A stretch of DNA of 64,000 nt from Papiliotrema nemorosa (taxonomy: Eukaryota > Basidiomycota > Tremellomycetes > Tremellales > Rhynchogastremaceae), in the NCBI GenBank assembly GCA_032158125.1, contig JASKOT010000012.1, positions 1 to 64,000 on the forward strand. The letters run 5' to 3'. Both the position numbers and the translations under genes were made by a program. This document shows, piece after piece, positions 13,330 through 25,500 of this stretch. A model generated the notes under the pieces. It did not search any database and had not been told where the DNA came from. It was given only the letters and a program-made list of their open reading frames with translations. Each line of letters begins with the position of its first letter. The first letter of the stretch is position 1.

Positions 13330-14937
13330 CTATGCCCCCGGTCCATCAAGTTGACCCGAGAAGATGAGCTCAATCGCAGCTTCAACATTCCCTCCCGTAC
13401 TCCTCAGAGCCCGGATATTCTTTTGAGCGTCCCAGAGACCCTATCGATCAGCTATGAGCCCGGCATCATACGACACAACTGACCATGGCATTCAATTGAC
13501 CCAATTGTGTAGCGTAGATCTCCTCTGGCGGTCTAGTATCTCTAGGCGGGGGAGCCCACGGCGATGATCCTCCCGCTCCAGCACCTCCAAATCCACCTCC
13601 TCCAAACAACATCGAAGGGTCGAAACCGCCGAATGGATTTCCTCCTCCTGCACCTGCACCCGCGCCAGCTCCTCCACCTGGCATTCCAAACAGACTCGCG
13701 AAGGGGTTTGCAGCTGGGTTGCCAGCTCCGCCTTGTCCTCCTACACCAGCTCCAGTAGCTCCGGCTCCTGTCGAGGGTTGTTGTTGTGTGGCTTGAGGAG
13801 CAAAGAGATTGGGGAAAGGGTCGGTAGGAGGTGCCGTTCCTCCCTCTCCAGCATTTTGTCCTGGCGTTGCAAAGGGGTTGAACCCTCCACCGAGACCGCC
13901 CATACCGCCCATACCGCCCATTCCACCACCTCCGCGACCCATGGCAGCTTGCATCTGCATCATCTACAGGTCAGCTCTTCTGCCAGGTCAAGCGAGGAAT
14001 ATCTGACCATGCGGAGTGTCTCTGGGTTTGACATCATTTGCCTGATCATGGGGTTCTGCAGCGACTGCCTGATCTGGGGTGCCATCGGGGCCAGTTGAGG
14101 GTTCGCAGCGATGATCTATGCTATCAGCGACACTCCTAACGCCCGCAAAGTCTCTCACCTGCTCCACGACCTCGGGCCTAGACATCATTTCTGACATGCT
14201 GCGGAGAAATTCTGGGTTCTGCATCATATTCGCCATCTATGCGTCAGCTCTGATTTTGAAAGCAAACATTCAGCTGACAGCATTGGGATCGCCCAGGTTC
14301 TCCATTCCCTGCATACCGGCAAAGGGGTTGAATCCCGCCAAGCCCTGCCTCATCAGCTGTTGCGGCCAATTCATGGCTTCCAACACCCACATGTTGAATG
14401 TTCTCAATGTTGTCGACTGGGTTACCAGCTACGTTCAATCCAGTTCCCATTTGAGGTAGTCGGGGCGCTTGAGTCGCAGAGGAAGAAGCGGCTCCAGCGG
14501 CAGCTTTCGGTTGTCCCTTGACCATGTGGATGGTATGGCCATTCTTCCGTGAGCTCTAACGAAACTTGCTTCAGTAGCTCACCTGGATTTTATACTGTGA
14601 GATCGGATCTTCATCCTTCAATACCTTTCCTGCCTGGTCAGCACACGATATCGGTCGAGAAGAAGGGGCGTACCGGAATATATCAGCCGTTGTCGCTCGG
14701 CCTCTACCTCAGACTTCGCCGCGATCTCCGATTTGAGGTCCGAGACCAGTTTGGAGGGAGATATAGTTATACTGAGCTTGAGCTCTGATGGGCCCTTGAC
14801 GGTACTGTCGAGTCAGCCCACTCGATCGAAGGGGAGAAGTGGAGCCCGTTGAGGTGAACGACGGGCCGCGAGAATGCGATCGTATGTAGTACGTACATTG
14901 TAATGTCCGCTTGAGAGGAGGATGCTTCGTCTGACAT
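13330..14937 (-). CDS. DSK2: Ubiquilin/Dsk2-type ubiquitin shuttle protein (UBL-STI1-UBA)
   Basis: Adaptor that carries ubiquitinated proteins to the proteasome. The start MSDEASSSQADIT is followed, across introns, by a ubiquitin-like domain (VKGPSELKLSITISPSKL, then LIYSGKVLKDEDPISQYKIQ and NGHTIHMVKG). The middle has STI1-like Met/Asn/Gln repeats: NWPQQLMRQGLAGFNPFAG, MANMMQNPEFLRSMSEMM, PQIRQSLQNPMIRQMMSNP. A Gly/Met-rich run (GGMGGMGGMGG) and a Gly/Ala/Pro low-complexity stretch follow. The C-terminus (ALRSTGGNVEAAIELIFSGQ), after a last intron, is a UBA domain. The repetitive Gly-rich DNA produces several misleading open frames on both strands. Assignment rests on the full UBL-STI1-UBA order. 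Confidence 0.92.
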
Positions 14938-15158
14938 TGCGATCGATGCCTTGCTCGTCTATGTGTTGTATGGAAGATGGTCCGAGGACGCGGTGATGGT
15001 TGTGAACGAGGTGGAATGAGACTTGGGATGAGCGGTGACGATAGCCACCAGTTGGGTGGCGGATATCCCGAGACACCTCTAACCCCCTCTTCCATGATAT
15101 TCTTCTACCTGGTTTGCATCTCAACTCGTAATGCATATCGTGTCTAGCAACAAGATCA

Positions 15159-16219
15159 CTACCTTGGAGTAGTATCAGATACCTCCTTGGTACCTTTGCT
15201 GGGCGTTTTGTAGCCAAAGATCCGGTCAATAAACTTGATCAACGGCGAATCATTGAGCTCTGCCAGTTGCTCGTCCTGAGACATGGGTCGTATAGATCCA
15301 AACGTCTCCACTATCCTCCTCAGTGATATGATGACCTCATCGTTCGTCTCATGTAACAGGGGACTATCTCCAAGCCACAGCCAGTAATTCTGGGATGGCT
15401 TCGGGTCGGGCGAGACGATATCCAGTCGGACTATCCGTCAGTTCCACACGCCTCTCCAACAGGTACTCACTAGCTTCATCCGGTAGAGAGAATACTCGGA
15501 CGTTTTGTGGATCTATATCCCTGTACTTTGGCAAGATAGACATATGGTAGTGATGTCGACCGTGTACCAGCCGAACGACAGTCCTGGATGCCTGATTCGA
15601 AGCCGGGTCGGTGGGCGTCATTCTGACCTGACTGAGACGAGTGACAATCTTGAACTGTTTCCTAGCGACGCTCATAAACATACTCCCCATGATAAGCACA
15701 CCCGCAGGTCCCAAAAAATCGACAAAGTTGATCGACCACTTCTCCCACCATCCTTCATAGGTCCTATTAATCAGCCCTGAACTAAAGAGCGATCCACCTT
15801 TCATCCTTCGGTTCATTCCATGTGGCCCACTTATACCCCGCGTAGCCTCCAGCGTACATGCATACAGCTAGACCACAGGTAGGCAAGAAAGCCTTTGACC
15901 CTCCCCATCTTGAATCTTCGAATGGTCGAGCGAAAATGACCCGTTCTTCCGTTCTCACTCCCTTGGCAGAAGACGGGAGTTCCGACCAGGGACGTTCCAG
16001 CTCAGGCGATGGAGTGGGCGCTGCGCGCATGGAAGCGTGTCCGAGGCGTGATTTGGAAGAGGCGGAAGCAGTTGGGGTGGAAGGGGAACGAGGTGCAGGT
16101 TGTCTGCCAGGTGTTTTTGTGGCGCATTGAGGACGTGTTCCATGTATCATTCGCTTTCCGATGGTGACCCTCGATGGTCCGGCAACGCCGAGACCAGGAC
16201 ATATCATGAGCCGCGACAT
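15159..16219 (-). CDS. Predicted mitochondrial two-helix membrane protein, tandem copy A
   Basis: I do not recognise a named family. The N-terminus is long, basic and Ser/Pro/Ala-rich (MSRLMICPGLGVAGPSRVTI onward), suggesting mitochondrial import. Next comes ERVIFARPFEDSRWGG, then a first membrane segment (AFLPTCGLAVCMYAGGYAGY), a short loop, and a second (FLGPAGVLIMGSMFMSVA). A soluble part follows (VVRLVHGRHHYHMSILPKYR). A GTGAGT intron near 15425-15470 joins LPDEA to IRLDIVSPDPKPSQNYWLWL, and the protein ends VSDTTPR (about 310 residues). Copy B just upstream has the same plan and intron logic, so the pair is a tandem duplication. The two-helix hairpin with mitochondrial leader recalls TMEM70/TMEM186/TMEM223-like assembly proteins, but that is only an architectural comparison. 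Confidence 0.7.
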
Positions 16220-16348
16220 GATGATAGCACAGGTGATTCCAAGCGTGTTCTCAGGTGGACTCGACTTTTCAGACTGTGCAGATCACGGAAGCAAATATGG
16301 CAGAGTGCATGTGAGGATCTATGCTGTCTACGAAGATATGATGCTCCC

Positions 16349-17558
16349 CTATGCCTTCTTGCTGGATCTCCAGCTAGCGACCCACATGCCAAACTTGCTC
16401 TTTCTTTGTTCCGGGATGATTAGCTCCCCAAACAACCTCTCCAACCGCGCGATGGAAAGGACCACCTCCTGATCTGGGTCATCGTTGAGCGCCTTGCTTG
16501 GTGTAAAGTCCAAACGGTACTTGTCGGGTCCCTCTCCAATAGACATGGCAACGAGAGAGTTGTTACCTTTTCGTCAGTGAGGCCCATATCTTGCAACCCT
16601 AAACTTACGGGTGATCAATCTAGGTCGAAACTGATCCAGATTCGCTTCCCTCAATTCTTGATAGAATGGAAGGTCCGCATCGACCATCGATGTCCTGTAC
16701 CTGATCCGATGTGTTGCCGCCCCTCCAGCTCTAGGTGTCTCTCTGATTTGGACGAGACGGGTGATGTTGTTGGCGTGCATCTTGGTGGCTGCCACCACAC
16801 CAGAGATGATACCCAACGCGAGTACACCTTTGATCCAGTATTCCCTGTCGAGTATCTTCGCTATTGCCTGCCGATTCTGCTCTATGGTTTCCTGATTTCG
16901 CTCCCTGCTTTCCTTCATCGCTTCTGCATTGGGTGCATCATCCGGTACCTCACTAGAAAATAATCAGTACGCCAATTATGGGAGAAGGCATCGAGACTCA
17001 CGCGACAGGCGCATCAGGCAGGTCACTTGCCATGGGTACGACGATTATGAAGCACACACAAACACCGCCCAACATCCAGACGGCTCTGATATTTCGTGCG
17101 TTTCCAAACATCTCATTCGGTCTCGCAAAGACAAGCCGTTCCTCGATCATAGTGTCGAGTGAGGGCGAAGGGACTTGATGCCATGGCCAATCCACATACG
17201 ACCTGTCGATGGGAGATCCAAGATCGGTCGCTGCTTGTAGCGTTGATCTTGGCTGGGTATGGGTTGGTGAGATTTGTCGCTTTGCCGGGATTGGTCCTGC
17301 AAAAGCGGTCTGTCGCGGCTCGACAATTGACTCTGTTGCCGAAGCACGCGCCACGACAGGAGCAGGTCGAGCAGCGGGGCGTGGTGTCGGACGCGGTGTA
17401 CTTGCAGCGCGGTATGTTCGAGCAGGTTGTGGCCTGCTGGAGGGGTTCTCAGCAGTCGCCCGTGGTGATTGCGAGAAGCTCCTCATGGCAGACAAAGGTA
17501 CATGACGGGCTGAAGCTGCTATCTTGGACGGACCAGCTGATGCCGAGAGCGCGAACAT
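16349..17558 (-). CDS. Predicted mitochondrial two-helix membrane protein, tandem copy B
   Basis: Diverged paralogue of copy A, 129 bases away in the same orientation. Its leader is MFALSASAGPSKIAASARHV followed by a long Arg/Pro/Ala/Thr stretch, a strong candidate mitochondrial presequence. The shared block reads ERLVFARPNEMFGNARN (copy A: ERVIFARPFEDSRWGG). Hydrophobic segments are IRAVWMLGGVCVCFIIVVPM and YWIKGVLALGIISGVVAATK, linked by an acidic/polar loop with a likely coiled helix (ESRERNQETIEQNRQAIAKI). After the second helix both copies have TRLxQxRxTP. The C-terminal part (YRLDFTPSKALNDDPDQEVV, then LSIARLERLFGELI) aligns with copy A (IRLDIVSP...VIISLRRIVETFG). The protein ends ASWRSSKKA. 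Start chosen at 17558 because further upstream in frame there is no ATG. Function unknown. Confidence 0.7.
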
Positions 17559-18020
17559 CCTGCTGACGAGCCGAAGAGTAGGTTGTCGAACTTGCGCTTG
17601 AACACTGGATTTTCGCTGCAGGTCAGACAAATAAAGCGGCGATCGCCGGTCACCCTGAAACCGACGCAGAGCGATTGGCTCGCCAAGGTAGAGTCAGCCG
17701 GATCGTACCGTGCAACCGCCTCGCACCGACGCATGTCAATATACGAGGTAGACCTAAGATGAGGATGGCACTCCGTACGAGGGAGCGAATGCATTGACCA
17801 ATCAGGCTCTTGAGGATGGGAAAAGCTGGAGTACAACCGGTTTTGCAATGTACGAGACTCGATCTCGCTTTCGGTAAATGATCGCTCCGAAACCCTTCGT
17901 CGTTTTCGGTGCTTCCGTGTCCGCGATCCGGATTGAATAAATAGAAGTCTAGATGAGATCTATGGATTACCTTGTTGTCCACTCACCGACCATACATAGG
18001 TCATTGGATTGTAAAGCACC
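17559..18020. promoter_or_regulatory. Divergent promoter region, copy B / cytochrome b2
   Basis: About 460 bases between two genes transcribed away from each other, so it should hold both promoters. An AT-rich patch (ATTGAATAAATAG) lies at 17932-17944, about 80 bases before the cytochrome b2 start. No other recognisable element was seen. Confidence 0.4.
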
Positions 18021-20243
18021 ATGTTCAGCTCATCTATACGGAGTCTCGGACGCAGGGGAGCTCAGATACGGTCATACGCGACTCAGGCTTCATCGAGTCA
18101 TCCTCGATTCACACGGTATGGTGTCGCAGCTGTGGTCGGTGTATCGGTGAGCCATATCTGGGACCCTGGCACAATGCAAAACCTAACCTCACAGGCATAC
18201 CTCGCTGCGACTGCTCTGAGTCCGGCCAGGGCGGATTCCAAGGCTGCAAAGAGGATAGAACCGCAATCGAAAGTCGTCGGATCTTCAGTACCTGACAATG
18301 TCGAATCAAACGTCCCAGATGTCGTACATTCAGAAACGGAGGCTGGGAAAGGTCCCGGGGGCAATAAGGTCACAATCAGTGATGTCCTAGCGAAAAAGCA
18401 GGGCGAGGAGGTATGGGTCGTGATCAAGGGCGAAGTGTACAAGTGAGCTACATGTCCCTTGTCGCCGCGCACTACCGCTGAGCTCGATCAGCATGACAGA
18501 GTTTCTGGACGATCATCCGGGAGGACGAGAAATCATCGAGTCGAACAGATCGAAAGATGTCACTCCCATCTTCAACCCTCGACATCCGTCAGACCAGCTT
18601 GACGCCGAGAACCTCCCTCCAAACGTTCACCATCTAGGTGTTCTCGACACTGAATCGGCGAGCGAGGAGGATAAAGAGGCAATCAGACTCAAATTCAGTA
18701 AAGACCAGCAAGATGAGACGGAGAGGATAGCTAGAGAGCGAGAGGCGATGGAGGAGAGAGGTCTGGGTGTGATTGTCAATATGAAGGATTTCGAGGTGCG
18801 CCCCCAACATGCCAAACGGTTCTGAAAAGTGAGCTTACGGGCAGAAATTCGCCGAGCCGTTGCTGTCGAGTGTTGCGCTCGCCTACTACGCCTCAGCAGC
18901 GGACGATGAGACTAGTAGGTAACACAGGCTCGCTCAGCGCGATTGCTATTGACATGCAAACAGCTAAAATCGCCAACAACACGGCGTACCAAAAGATTTT
19001 CTTCCGACCGCGGATCCTTCGTAAAATTGCCAAGGCGGATTGTAGCACTACCATTCTGGGTCAATCTAGTACTCTCCCACTATTCATCTCTCCGGCGTGA
19101 GTGGATCACTACGGCCAATCAGGGCGAAACAGCTGACAGGTCAGGGCCATGGCAAAGCTGGGTCACCCGGATGGCGAAGTCAACTTGACCAAGGGAGCGG
19201 CCAATACGGGTATCATACAATGTGTAGGTTAATCAGCCTACTAACAAGCTCATGTCAGATTTCAAGTAACGCTTCTTGCTCTCTTGACGAAATGCAAGCG
19301 GCTCGACAGCCCGGTCAACCTTTGTTCTTCCAACTCTACGTCAACCGAAACAGGGATATCGCTACGGATCTGATCAAAAAGGTAGATGGGATGGGAATGA
19401 ACGCCATTTTCTTGACGGGTGATGCGCCTGTTGGTGGGAAGCGTGAGAGGGATTTGAGGCTCAAGGGGGAATTTGAGGGGCCGGCCGGGGGAGTAAGTGA
19501 GAAGAGCGACGAGACAAAGGGTGTCAGTCAGGCCATGTTTGCTGGAGTGGACCCAGATGTCAACTGGGAGGACATAAAGTTGGTTGGCGTTGTCAGTACA
19601 TAACACATTGGTACTGATCTCCCAGGTGGATCAAGAGCTTATCAGATAAACCTGTCATCGTCAAGGGTATCCAGTGTGTGGAGGTAAAATGATGATCCTG
19701 ACACATAATGTGACTCTGCTGACGGTCAGGACGCCTTGTTAGCATACGAGAACGGCGCAGAAGGGATCTTGATCAGTAACCACGGAGGTCGACAATTAGA
19801 TACCACCCGACCTTCCATCGACGTCCTCCTTGAGATCCGCAAACACGCACCTCACCTCCTGCGACCAGAATTCCGAGGTCCGACCGGAGTGTCGAAGTCG
19901 TTACTTGCTAACCCGCAAAATCTCACCGCGACGGAACAATACGGTAAACCGGGTAGAAAGTTTGAGATCTTCGTAGATGGCGGTATAGAACGAGGAACAG
20001 ATGTCGTCAAGGCTCTTTGTCTTGGAGCGAACGCTGTAGGCGTCGGAAGAGGGTTCCTGTTTGCGCAGAGTGTGGCGGGCGTGGAAGGTGTCGAGCATGC
20101 TGTGGGAAGTGAGTATCTCCACCCGGAACATAGGTGTCAGCTGATGCATAGTTTTACAGCAGGAGATCCTATTGACGATGAGGCTGCTGGGGGCCAACAA
20201 GATTGGCGATCTGCGACCGAGCATGTTGGAAGTCAAGGAGTAG
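18021..20243 (+). CDS. CYB2: L-lactate dehydrogenase (cytochrome), flavocytochrome b2
   Basis: Mitochondrial intermembrane-space enzyme that oxidises L-lactate to pyruvate and passes electrons to cytochrome c. The leader (MFSSSIRSLGRRGAQIRSYA) and a hydrophobic stretch (YGVAAVVGVSVSHIW) fit a bipartite import signal. A cytochrome b5 domain follows, with the heme-ligand motif EFLDDHPGG after KVTISDVLAKKQGEEVWVVI. The FMN-dependent alpha-hydroxyacid dehydrogenase domain includes LPLFISP, AMAKLGHPDGEVNLTKGA, GQPLFFQLYVN, KPVIVKGIQ, the catalytic ISNHGGRQLD and FEIFVDGGIERGTDVVKAL. A final intron (about 20110-20152) joins GVEHAVG to ILQQEILLTMRLLGANKIGD, and the protein ends MLEVKE. Between LFISP and AMAKLG there is a further intron. 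Confidence 0.92.
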
Positions 20244-20383
20244 TGATGTATCGGTGCACGGATCATTCCGCCTCGTTCAACCTGAAACACCCCTTGCTCG
20301 CCCCATTTCTTCCACAGATCATTGTGGTCCTCACTTCTGATCTCTCATCTCTCACCTTGACTGTCTGACTACTGCTTACCACA

Positions 20384-21693
20384 ATGCCTGGAACACCGGG
20401 TCTGCCTCATCTCCAGCCAGAAATATGGTCGCACATCATCAAGTTTCTCCGACGAACGCCGCCCCCTATCCACGCCATGTCTGCCTCAACAAGGATCCAT
20501 CAACATGACCTCGCCATGATTTCCCTCGTGTGTTCGGTGAGTATACCCATCCCCCCCACCGATCAGTACATGCCAATAAGCTATGGATGGGATGTTCCGT
20601 TGATGTGCAGGACTTCCATGAACTGGCTATTCCCCATCTTTACACCTCGGTGATCGCACCAGGACTACCTCGTTTCCTCTCAGATCTCGACAATCCCATC
20701 GCATCTTTGGAGCACAAAATCACGTCTAAACGAAAACGCCTCGAGAAGGTCCAGACGCTTTGTTTCTCGCCTCTGGATCTGCCGTTCACGATTGTGTGGG
20801 ATATGTCGGATCTCATTCAAGGAGCGGTCGACTGGGAGTCACTCGGGGAGACTGATACGCATCGTCGATCACGATTTACGGTTGAAGCACAAACGTTCTA
20901 TCGGGAGATCATGGCGGTCATGGAACGTATTCTGCCTGGGCCCAAGAGCACCCCGAAGACCCAACCGATCAACTTCCCATCATTGGATAATATCACCATC
21001 AATGCCCGGGACTTTCAGGGCTGGCTCCACGAAGTCGGTGTCCCCTCTCACAGAGCCAGAGTCCTACCTCAACAACATGAGGCGGTTCGCCTGAACCTGA
21101 CCCGGCTTTTTATCAGCTGGAACCCTCGAATTATATGTACCGACGTCTCCTGGAGTCCTTACGTGCCTTTTCCAGGGGAAGTCCTGCCTATGGAGAAGCT
21201 ACAGTCCCTCATATTTCACCACCTATACCCACTCGGCTCGATCCCGTTGGGGATAGGCCTTGGAGTGTTGAATCGACACATTTGTAATCCCGATTTCAAT
21301 TATGGCCTTTTCCCGCCGAACGAAGAGCTACAAGTCGCCGACCTCGGTTCCGGGGCCTATCTGGTTGATCTACTCAAAGGTTTGAGGGAAGTCGCAGGAA
21401 AGGAGGGAGAGGAATTATTCCTCAACACAAAGCTTGACCTCGCTGGCTTCTGTACACTACCCGAGGTGGCTATGACATGGGGGTCATTATTTGGAGGAAA
21501 AGGCAAATATGTGACATCCGAAGACCTCCGCGTTTTCGAAAGGGGGGTTAAAAAGGAGAGGAGCGTAATGGTTGACAGCCTTGCGACGTTGAGGGAAGAT
21601 CTTGACGAGAAGTGGCACAAGATACTTTCTATCACTGAATGGGGACGAATGCCGGAGTGCGAGGCCTGCGGGTGGAGCTACCGCAAGGTCTGA
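20384..21693 (+). CDS. F-box-like protein with C-terminal CxxCGWS motif
   Basis: Two-exon gene of about 410 residues. Exon 1 begins MPGTPGLPHLQPEIWSHIIK followed by FLRRTPPP and DLAMISLVCS; one intron (20534-20611) leads to DFHELAIPHLYTSV. The spacing resembles F-box domains (LPxEIWxxIIxFL...DLxxxSLVCxxFxxLAxPHLY), which recruit substrates to SCF ubiquitin ligases; this is inference from pattern. The rest has no repeat I can name. The C-terminus holds EWGRMPECEACGWSYRKV, a CxxC pair followed by GWS. A full-length relative lies at 56.7-57.9 kb, with matching N-terminus, intron position, VDW...GExD block and CESCGWS end. Fragments lie at 22.0-22.2 and about 56.1-56.4 kb. Probably a lineage-restricted family. 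Confidence 0.75.
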
Positions 21694-22023
21694 GGGGACA
21701 AGGGCGATGAGGGAAAATGTGTGCTTGTAGATAGTACCAGACGCAAGGGGTGTCCATACTCCTCTTGATATCAGGAGAAGCCTCTGAGGCGTGCTTTCAA
21801 CCTCATAGATTGAGAAGAGCATCTATGTGTACATATGCGATGGGATCGATGACCATGCTCGAGATGATTTGTTGCCTCAAGGGGTGGCGACTTGTTTCAG
21901 GTTGACCGAGTCGGCCGGAGTGGATGGCCATCAAAAAAATCGACGTTCTCTCAATGCCTAACTCTCGTCCAGACTCCATTCATCATTGGTTGACTTATCT
22001 GTATTCATCATAACGAGCAAAGT

Positions 22024-22197
22024 GACCGTACCGGTTCTTGGACTTGAGGTCTTGTCCCCTATTTTCAACTTCCTGAGGCGAGACCTTCCCCCCCCCCCCC
22101 ACCCCACCGAGAAGCAACCTGGAAAGATACACCACTCTGTCCAGCTTGCGGATGGAGTACCGATGTATGGACGGAAGAGTCCAAGCAGCGAATCTAG
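22024..22197 (+). pseudogene. Internally deleted relic of the F-box-like/CxxCGWS family
   Basis: Only the two ends of the family seem to remain. One frame reads LGLEVLSPIFNFLRRDLPPP, which parallels the start of the neighbouring gene (LQPEIWSHIIKFLRRTPPP). After the C-tract a second frame, shifted by one base, reads REATWKDTPLCPACGWSTDV and stops at 22195-22197. CPACGWS matches the terminal CEACGWS and CESCGWS of the two long family members. The central roughly 350 residues are missing. This looks like a deletion relic, possibly made at the homopolymer. Chance similarity of the N-terminal part cannot be excluded; the C-terminal motif is more specific. Confidence 0.5.
22088..22100 (+). repeat. 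Poly-C tract (13 C)
   Basis: Uninterrupted run of 13 C, followed by ACCCCACC. It sits exactly where the two halves of the family relic meet, and a slip in this run would account for the one-base frame change between them. Confidence 0.9.
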
Positions 22198-22508
22198 ATT
22201 GGAACAAGGTGGACTGGTGCATGGCAATCGGTATTCATGCTACTACGTCACGACTTTTTAGATGGTTCCCGACGGAAACACTCAACGGCTGGGCGGGGGC
22301 GTGTTTTGAACCATCATCACGGTCCTTGTCTTGATCTCTATCTGGTCCTTGTCGATCATTTTGACCTGAACCTCTCTGGAGGTCTCCCGAGAAGAATCCT
22401 GCTCATCCCGTCGCGAGAAGGTTTCCGGTAACGTAGGAGAGACTGCGGGTACAGTAGACCAGGGTGTAGCAAAAACCAGATTGCAGTGGGGACAGCAACC
22501 ATTTCATC

Positions 22509-25500
22509 ATGTCGTGAGTTGCCCCTGCATGATAGATCCTTTGCGATCTGCCCTTTGGCTCGAGCTCATGTCCAATGCAGTGAACAAGCCAAAGTTGCAT
22601 CTACGGCTACGTTTGTCACCTCGCTCACGATCAACGCCATCGTTGCTGGTGCCGAATTTGTCGGATTCATCGCACTCAGGCGTTTCATCAAGGCACTGTG
22701 AGAATCTGCATCTCCTGTGATGACCATGGCTGAGATCAGTTATGAGCCGCGAACATACATCCCTCCAAAAGAGAAGCAAGCTAGAGTACTTGGCACAAAT
22801 CTGGTGAAACCAATATGGACAATTATTACTGGCAAGTCTAGCACTTGGAATTTGCGCAGAAGATAACCCCCTAGCCGACCCGACGGAGATCCTAAACAAG
22901 AATGGAGTTGATCCCTATTGCTTCGTCCGATTTTGCACAATGATGGCAAAGGCAATGATCCCCATTTGGCTCATCTCATGGGTCGTGCTGCTGCCCACCG
23001 ATTCGGTAAACACGAGGTCTGAAGGAAAGTCAGGCTTGGACAAGTTTACGTATGGGAATGTCGCTCCAGAGGACTCTGCAAGACTGTGGGCACATCTTGT
23101 GCTTGACTACCTCTTCATCGGTGAGTGTGATTCTGTAATGTGTCGACTTCTCCTCGCTGATGATTTCAGGATGGATTCTCTTTCTCCTTTGGAAGGAGAT
23201 GGGACATTGGCTCATTATTCGACAGAAACATCTCATCAACCCCGGTCACTCGAAATTACCGCAAGCGAATACGGTCCTCATTACGGGTATCTCCAAAGGC
23301 TATATGGATGAAACCAAGTTGGCTCAGTTGTTCGCTCACTTGCCAGGGGGAGTGAAGCGTATCTGGCTCAATCGGTCAGTCGGGACACCTCTACGCAAAT
23401 GTATGCTAAATGGGCAGGGATCTGAAAGAGATGCCGAAGCTTTGGGAGCGACGGGCCAAGGCGGCTCAAGCCCTCGAATCGGCTCAAGTCAAGCTCATCC
23501 GACTAGCCAGGCAGCAAAAAGTCTCGACCGATGAGAAGATCGCCAATTTGTCAAAGAAGAACAAGCCGATTCCTGAGGAGCTTACCGGTCCCGTCAATCC
23601 ACAGCTGCTGCAAGATGCCGAAGGCGATGCGGAGAATCGTGACAAAGCTCTGAGCCTGGCTGACCAATTGGTGCCGCGTTCGAAACGGCCGACTAGGAGG
23701 GTCAAGCCAGCATGGTCGCCTATTCCCCTCGGCTTTCTGGGAATCGGTCGAAAAATCGATGTCATTGAATGGGCGCAGAAAGAGATACAAGAGGTGGAAC
23801 CGCAACTCGAAGCGTCTCGGGAGCAATTGAGGAAAGACACGACTGTTGAAGGTATCGGGAAAGAGGTATATCGACCTCTCAACTCGGCATTTATCCACTT
23901 CAACCAGCAGATTGCGGCCCATATGGCAGCGCAATGTCTGGCACACAATCAGCCGTGAGTCCACTGCGCATATTGGAAGCACAAGAATCCTGATTTTCTA
24001 GATACCGTATGAACCACCGATACATCGAGCAATCGCCGAAAAATGTCATTTGGCGTAATCTGAGTCTCAACCCATACGAGCAAAGTCTGCGACAAGCCAT
24101 CTCCATAGCCGCCTCTGTTGGATTGATCATCGCTTGGACCTTTCCGGGTCAGTCCACTGTCTTTACGTTCAGGCAGACGGCTGATCTTGCTCTTAGTCGC
24201 TTTCATTGGTGCTTTGTCGAGTATCAGTCAATTGACAAACACCTACAGCTGGCTTGGATGGCTCGATTTCCTCGAAGGCGATTCTTTCGGCATAAGCCTT
24301 CTCCGAGGTGTCATTACCGGTGTTCTACCGCCAGTATTGCTCGCAGTACTCAACTTGTTGCTGCCCCCTGTACTGCGGCGTGAGTCTCAACCTTAATGTT
24401 CGAACCAGAACTGATCCGACAGAGATCATTGCTTTTGAAGGTACACCAAGCAAGACAGCAGTTGAACTTAGCTTGATGACCCGGTATTTCATCTTCCTGG
24501 TCATCGTAAGTGTCAAGTCGTGAGGCAAATGCTGAAACGCTCAGCATACGTTCTTTGTTGTCACCTTGACTTCGGGTCTTATCAAGTCGATCGAACCTCT
24601 TCTCAACAACCCTGCTTCGATTGCGAATACTCTCGCACAACAAATGCCTGAAGCTTCCACCTTCTTCATCACACTAGTCTTGACGCAATTCACCGGAACA
24701 GCGGGTACCTTGCTGCAGCCCATCTCCCTGCTGCTCTACTACTTGCGTGTCATCCTCGGCGGAGGAACACCGTAAGTCACACAAAGCTGAGTCTCCATGA
24801 CTGACGTCCAGGCGATCCGTGTACAAGGCGAGATATCATCTGGGCAATACCTCTTGGGGTGCTCAGTTCCCTCAAGTGACTGTTTATGCGGTGATCAGTG
24901 AGTCTCTATTGAATGTTGCCCTAACTAGCAGTGATCGGGTATTGCGTGATCTCGCCCATCATCAATGGGTTCGGGGCCTGCTTCTTCCTACTCTCCGCCC
25001 TCGTGTTCAAGTACCTCTTTATTTGGGTCCAAGATCAACCCTCGGCCATGGACACTGGGGGATTGTTCTTCCCCAAAGCGATCACACACGTCTTTGTGGG
25101 AATGTACATCCAAGAAGTCTGTTTATGCGCGCTATTCTTCCTGCGTCGTGATCAGAACCAAAAGGTGGCAGCTATACCCCAGGCGGTTTTGATGATTGTC
25201 CTGATTGTGATCACAGTGAGTGCCAATCTCGTGTTCTGAGGTGCAGACTGACGAGCCAGGCTGCGGTGCATTACCTGATCATCGTGTCATACAAGCCTTT
25301 GACGCATTCTTTGCCGCTTTCTCTGGCTCATTTATCATACGGCATGCCTAAAGAGACTGGTCACGAAGCTAGCGTCATTGGCGAGTACACCGAAGATCAC
25401 AACTCTTCAACCGAGCATCTGAACAAACCGCCTCGATTGCCATCGCCCGAGCCTATCAATGGAGATCAAAGTCCTGCTTCTGACGACCAGCAAGACCGAG

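Larger units (their letters stand above)
21694..22508. other. Intergenic region with family relic
   Basis: About 815 bases between the F-box-like gene and the CSC1-like channel. Apart from the short family relic and C-tract listed separately, I see only fragmentary open frames. The last 300 bases should hold the promoter of the channel gene. Confidence 0.5.

Noticed and set aside
13466..14098. Several Gly-, Leu- or Ser-rich open frames on both strands
   Set aside because: They are shadows of the Gly/Met repeats of the Dsk2 gene.
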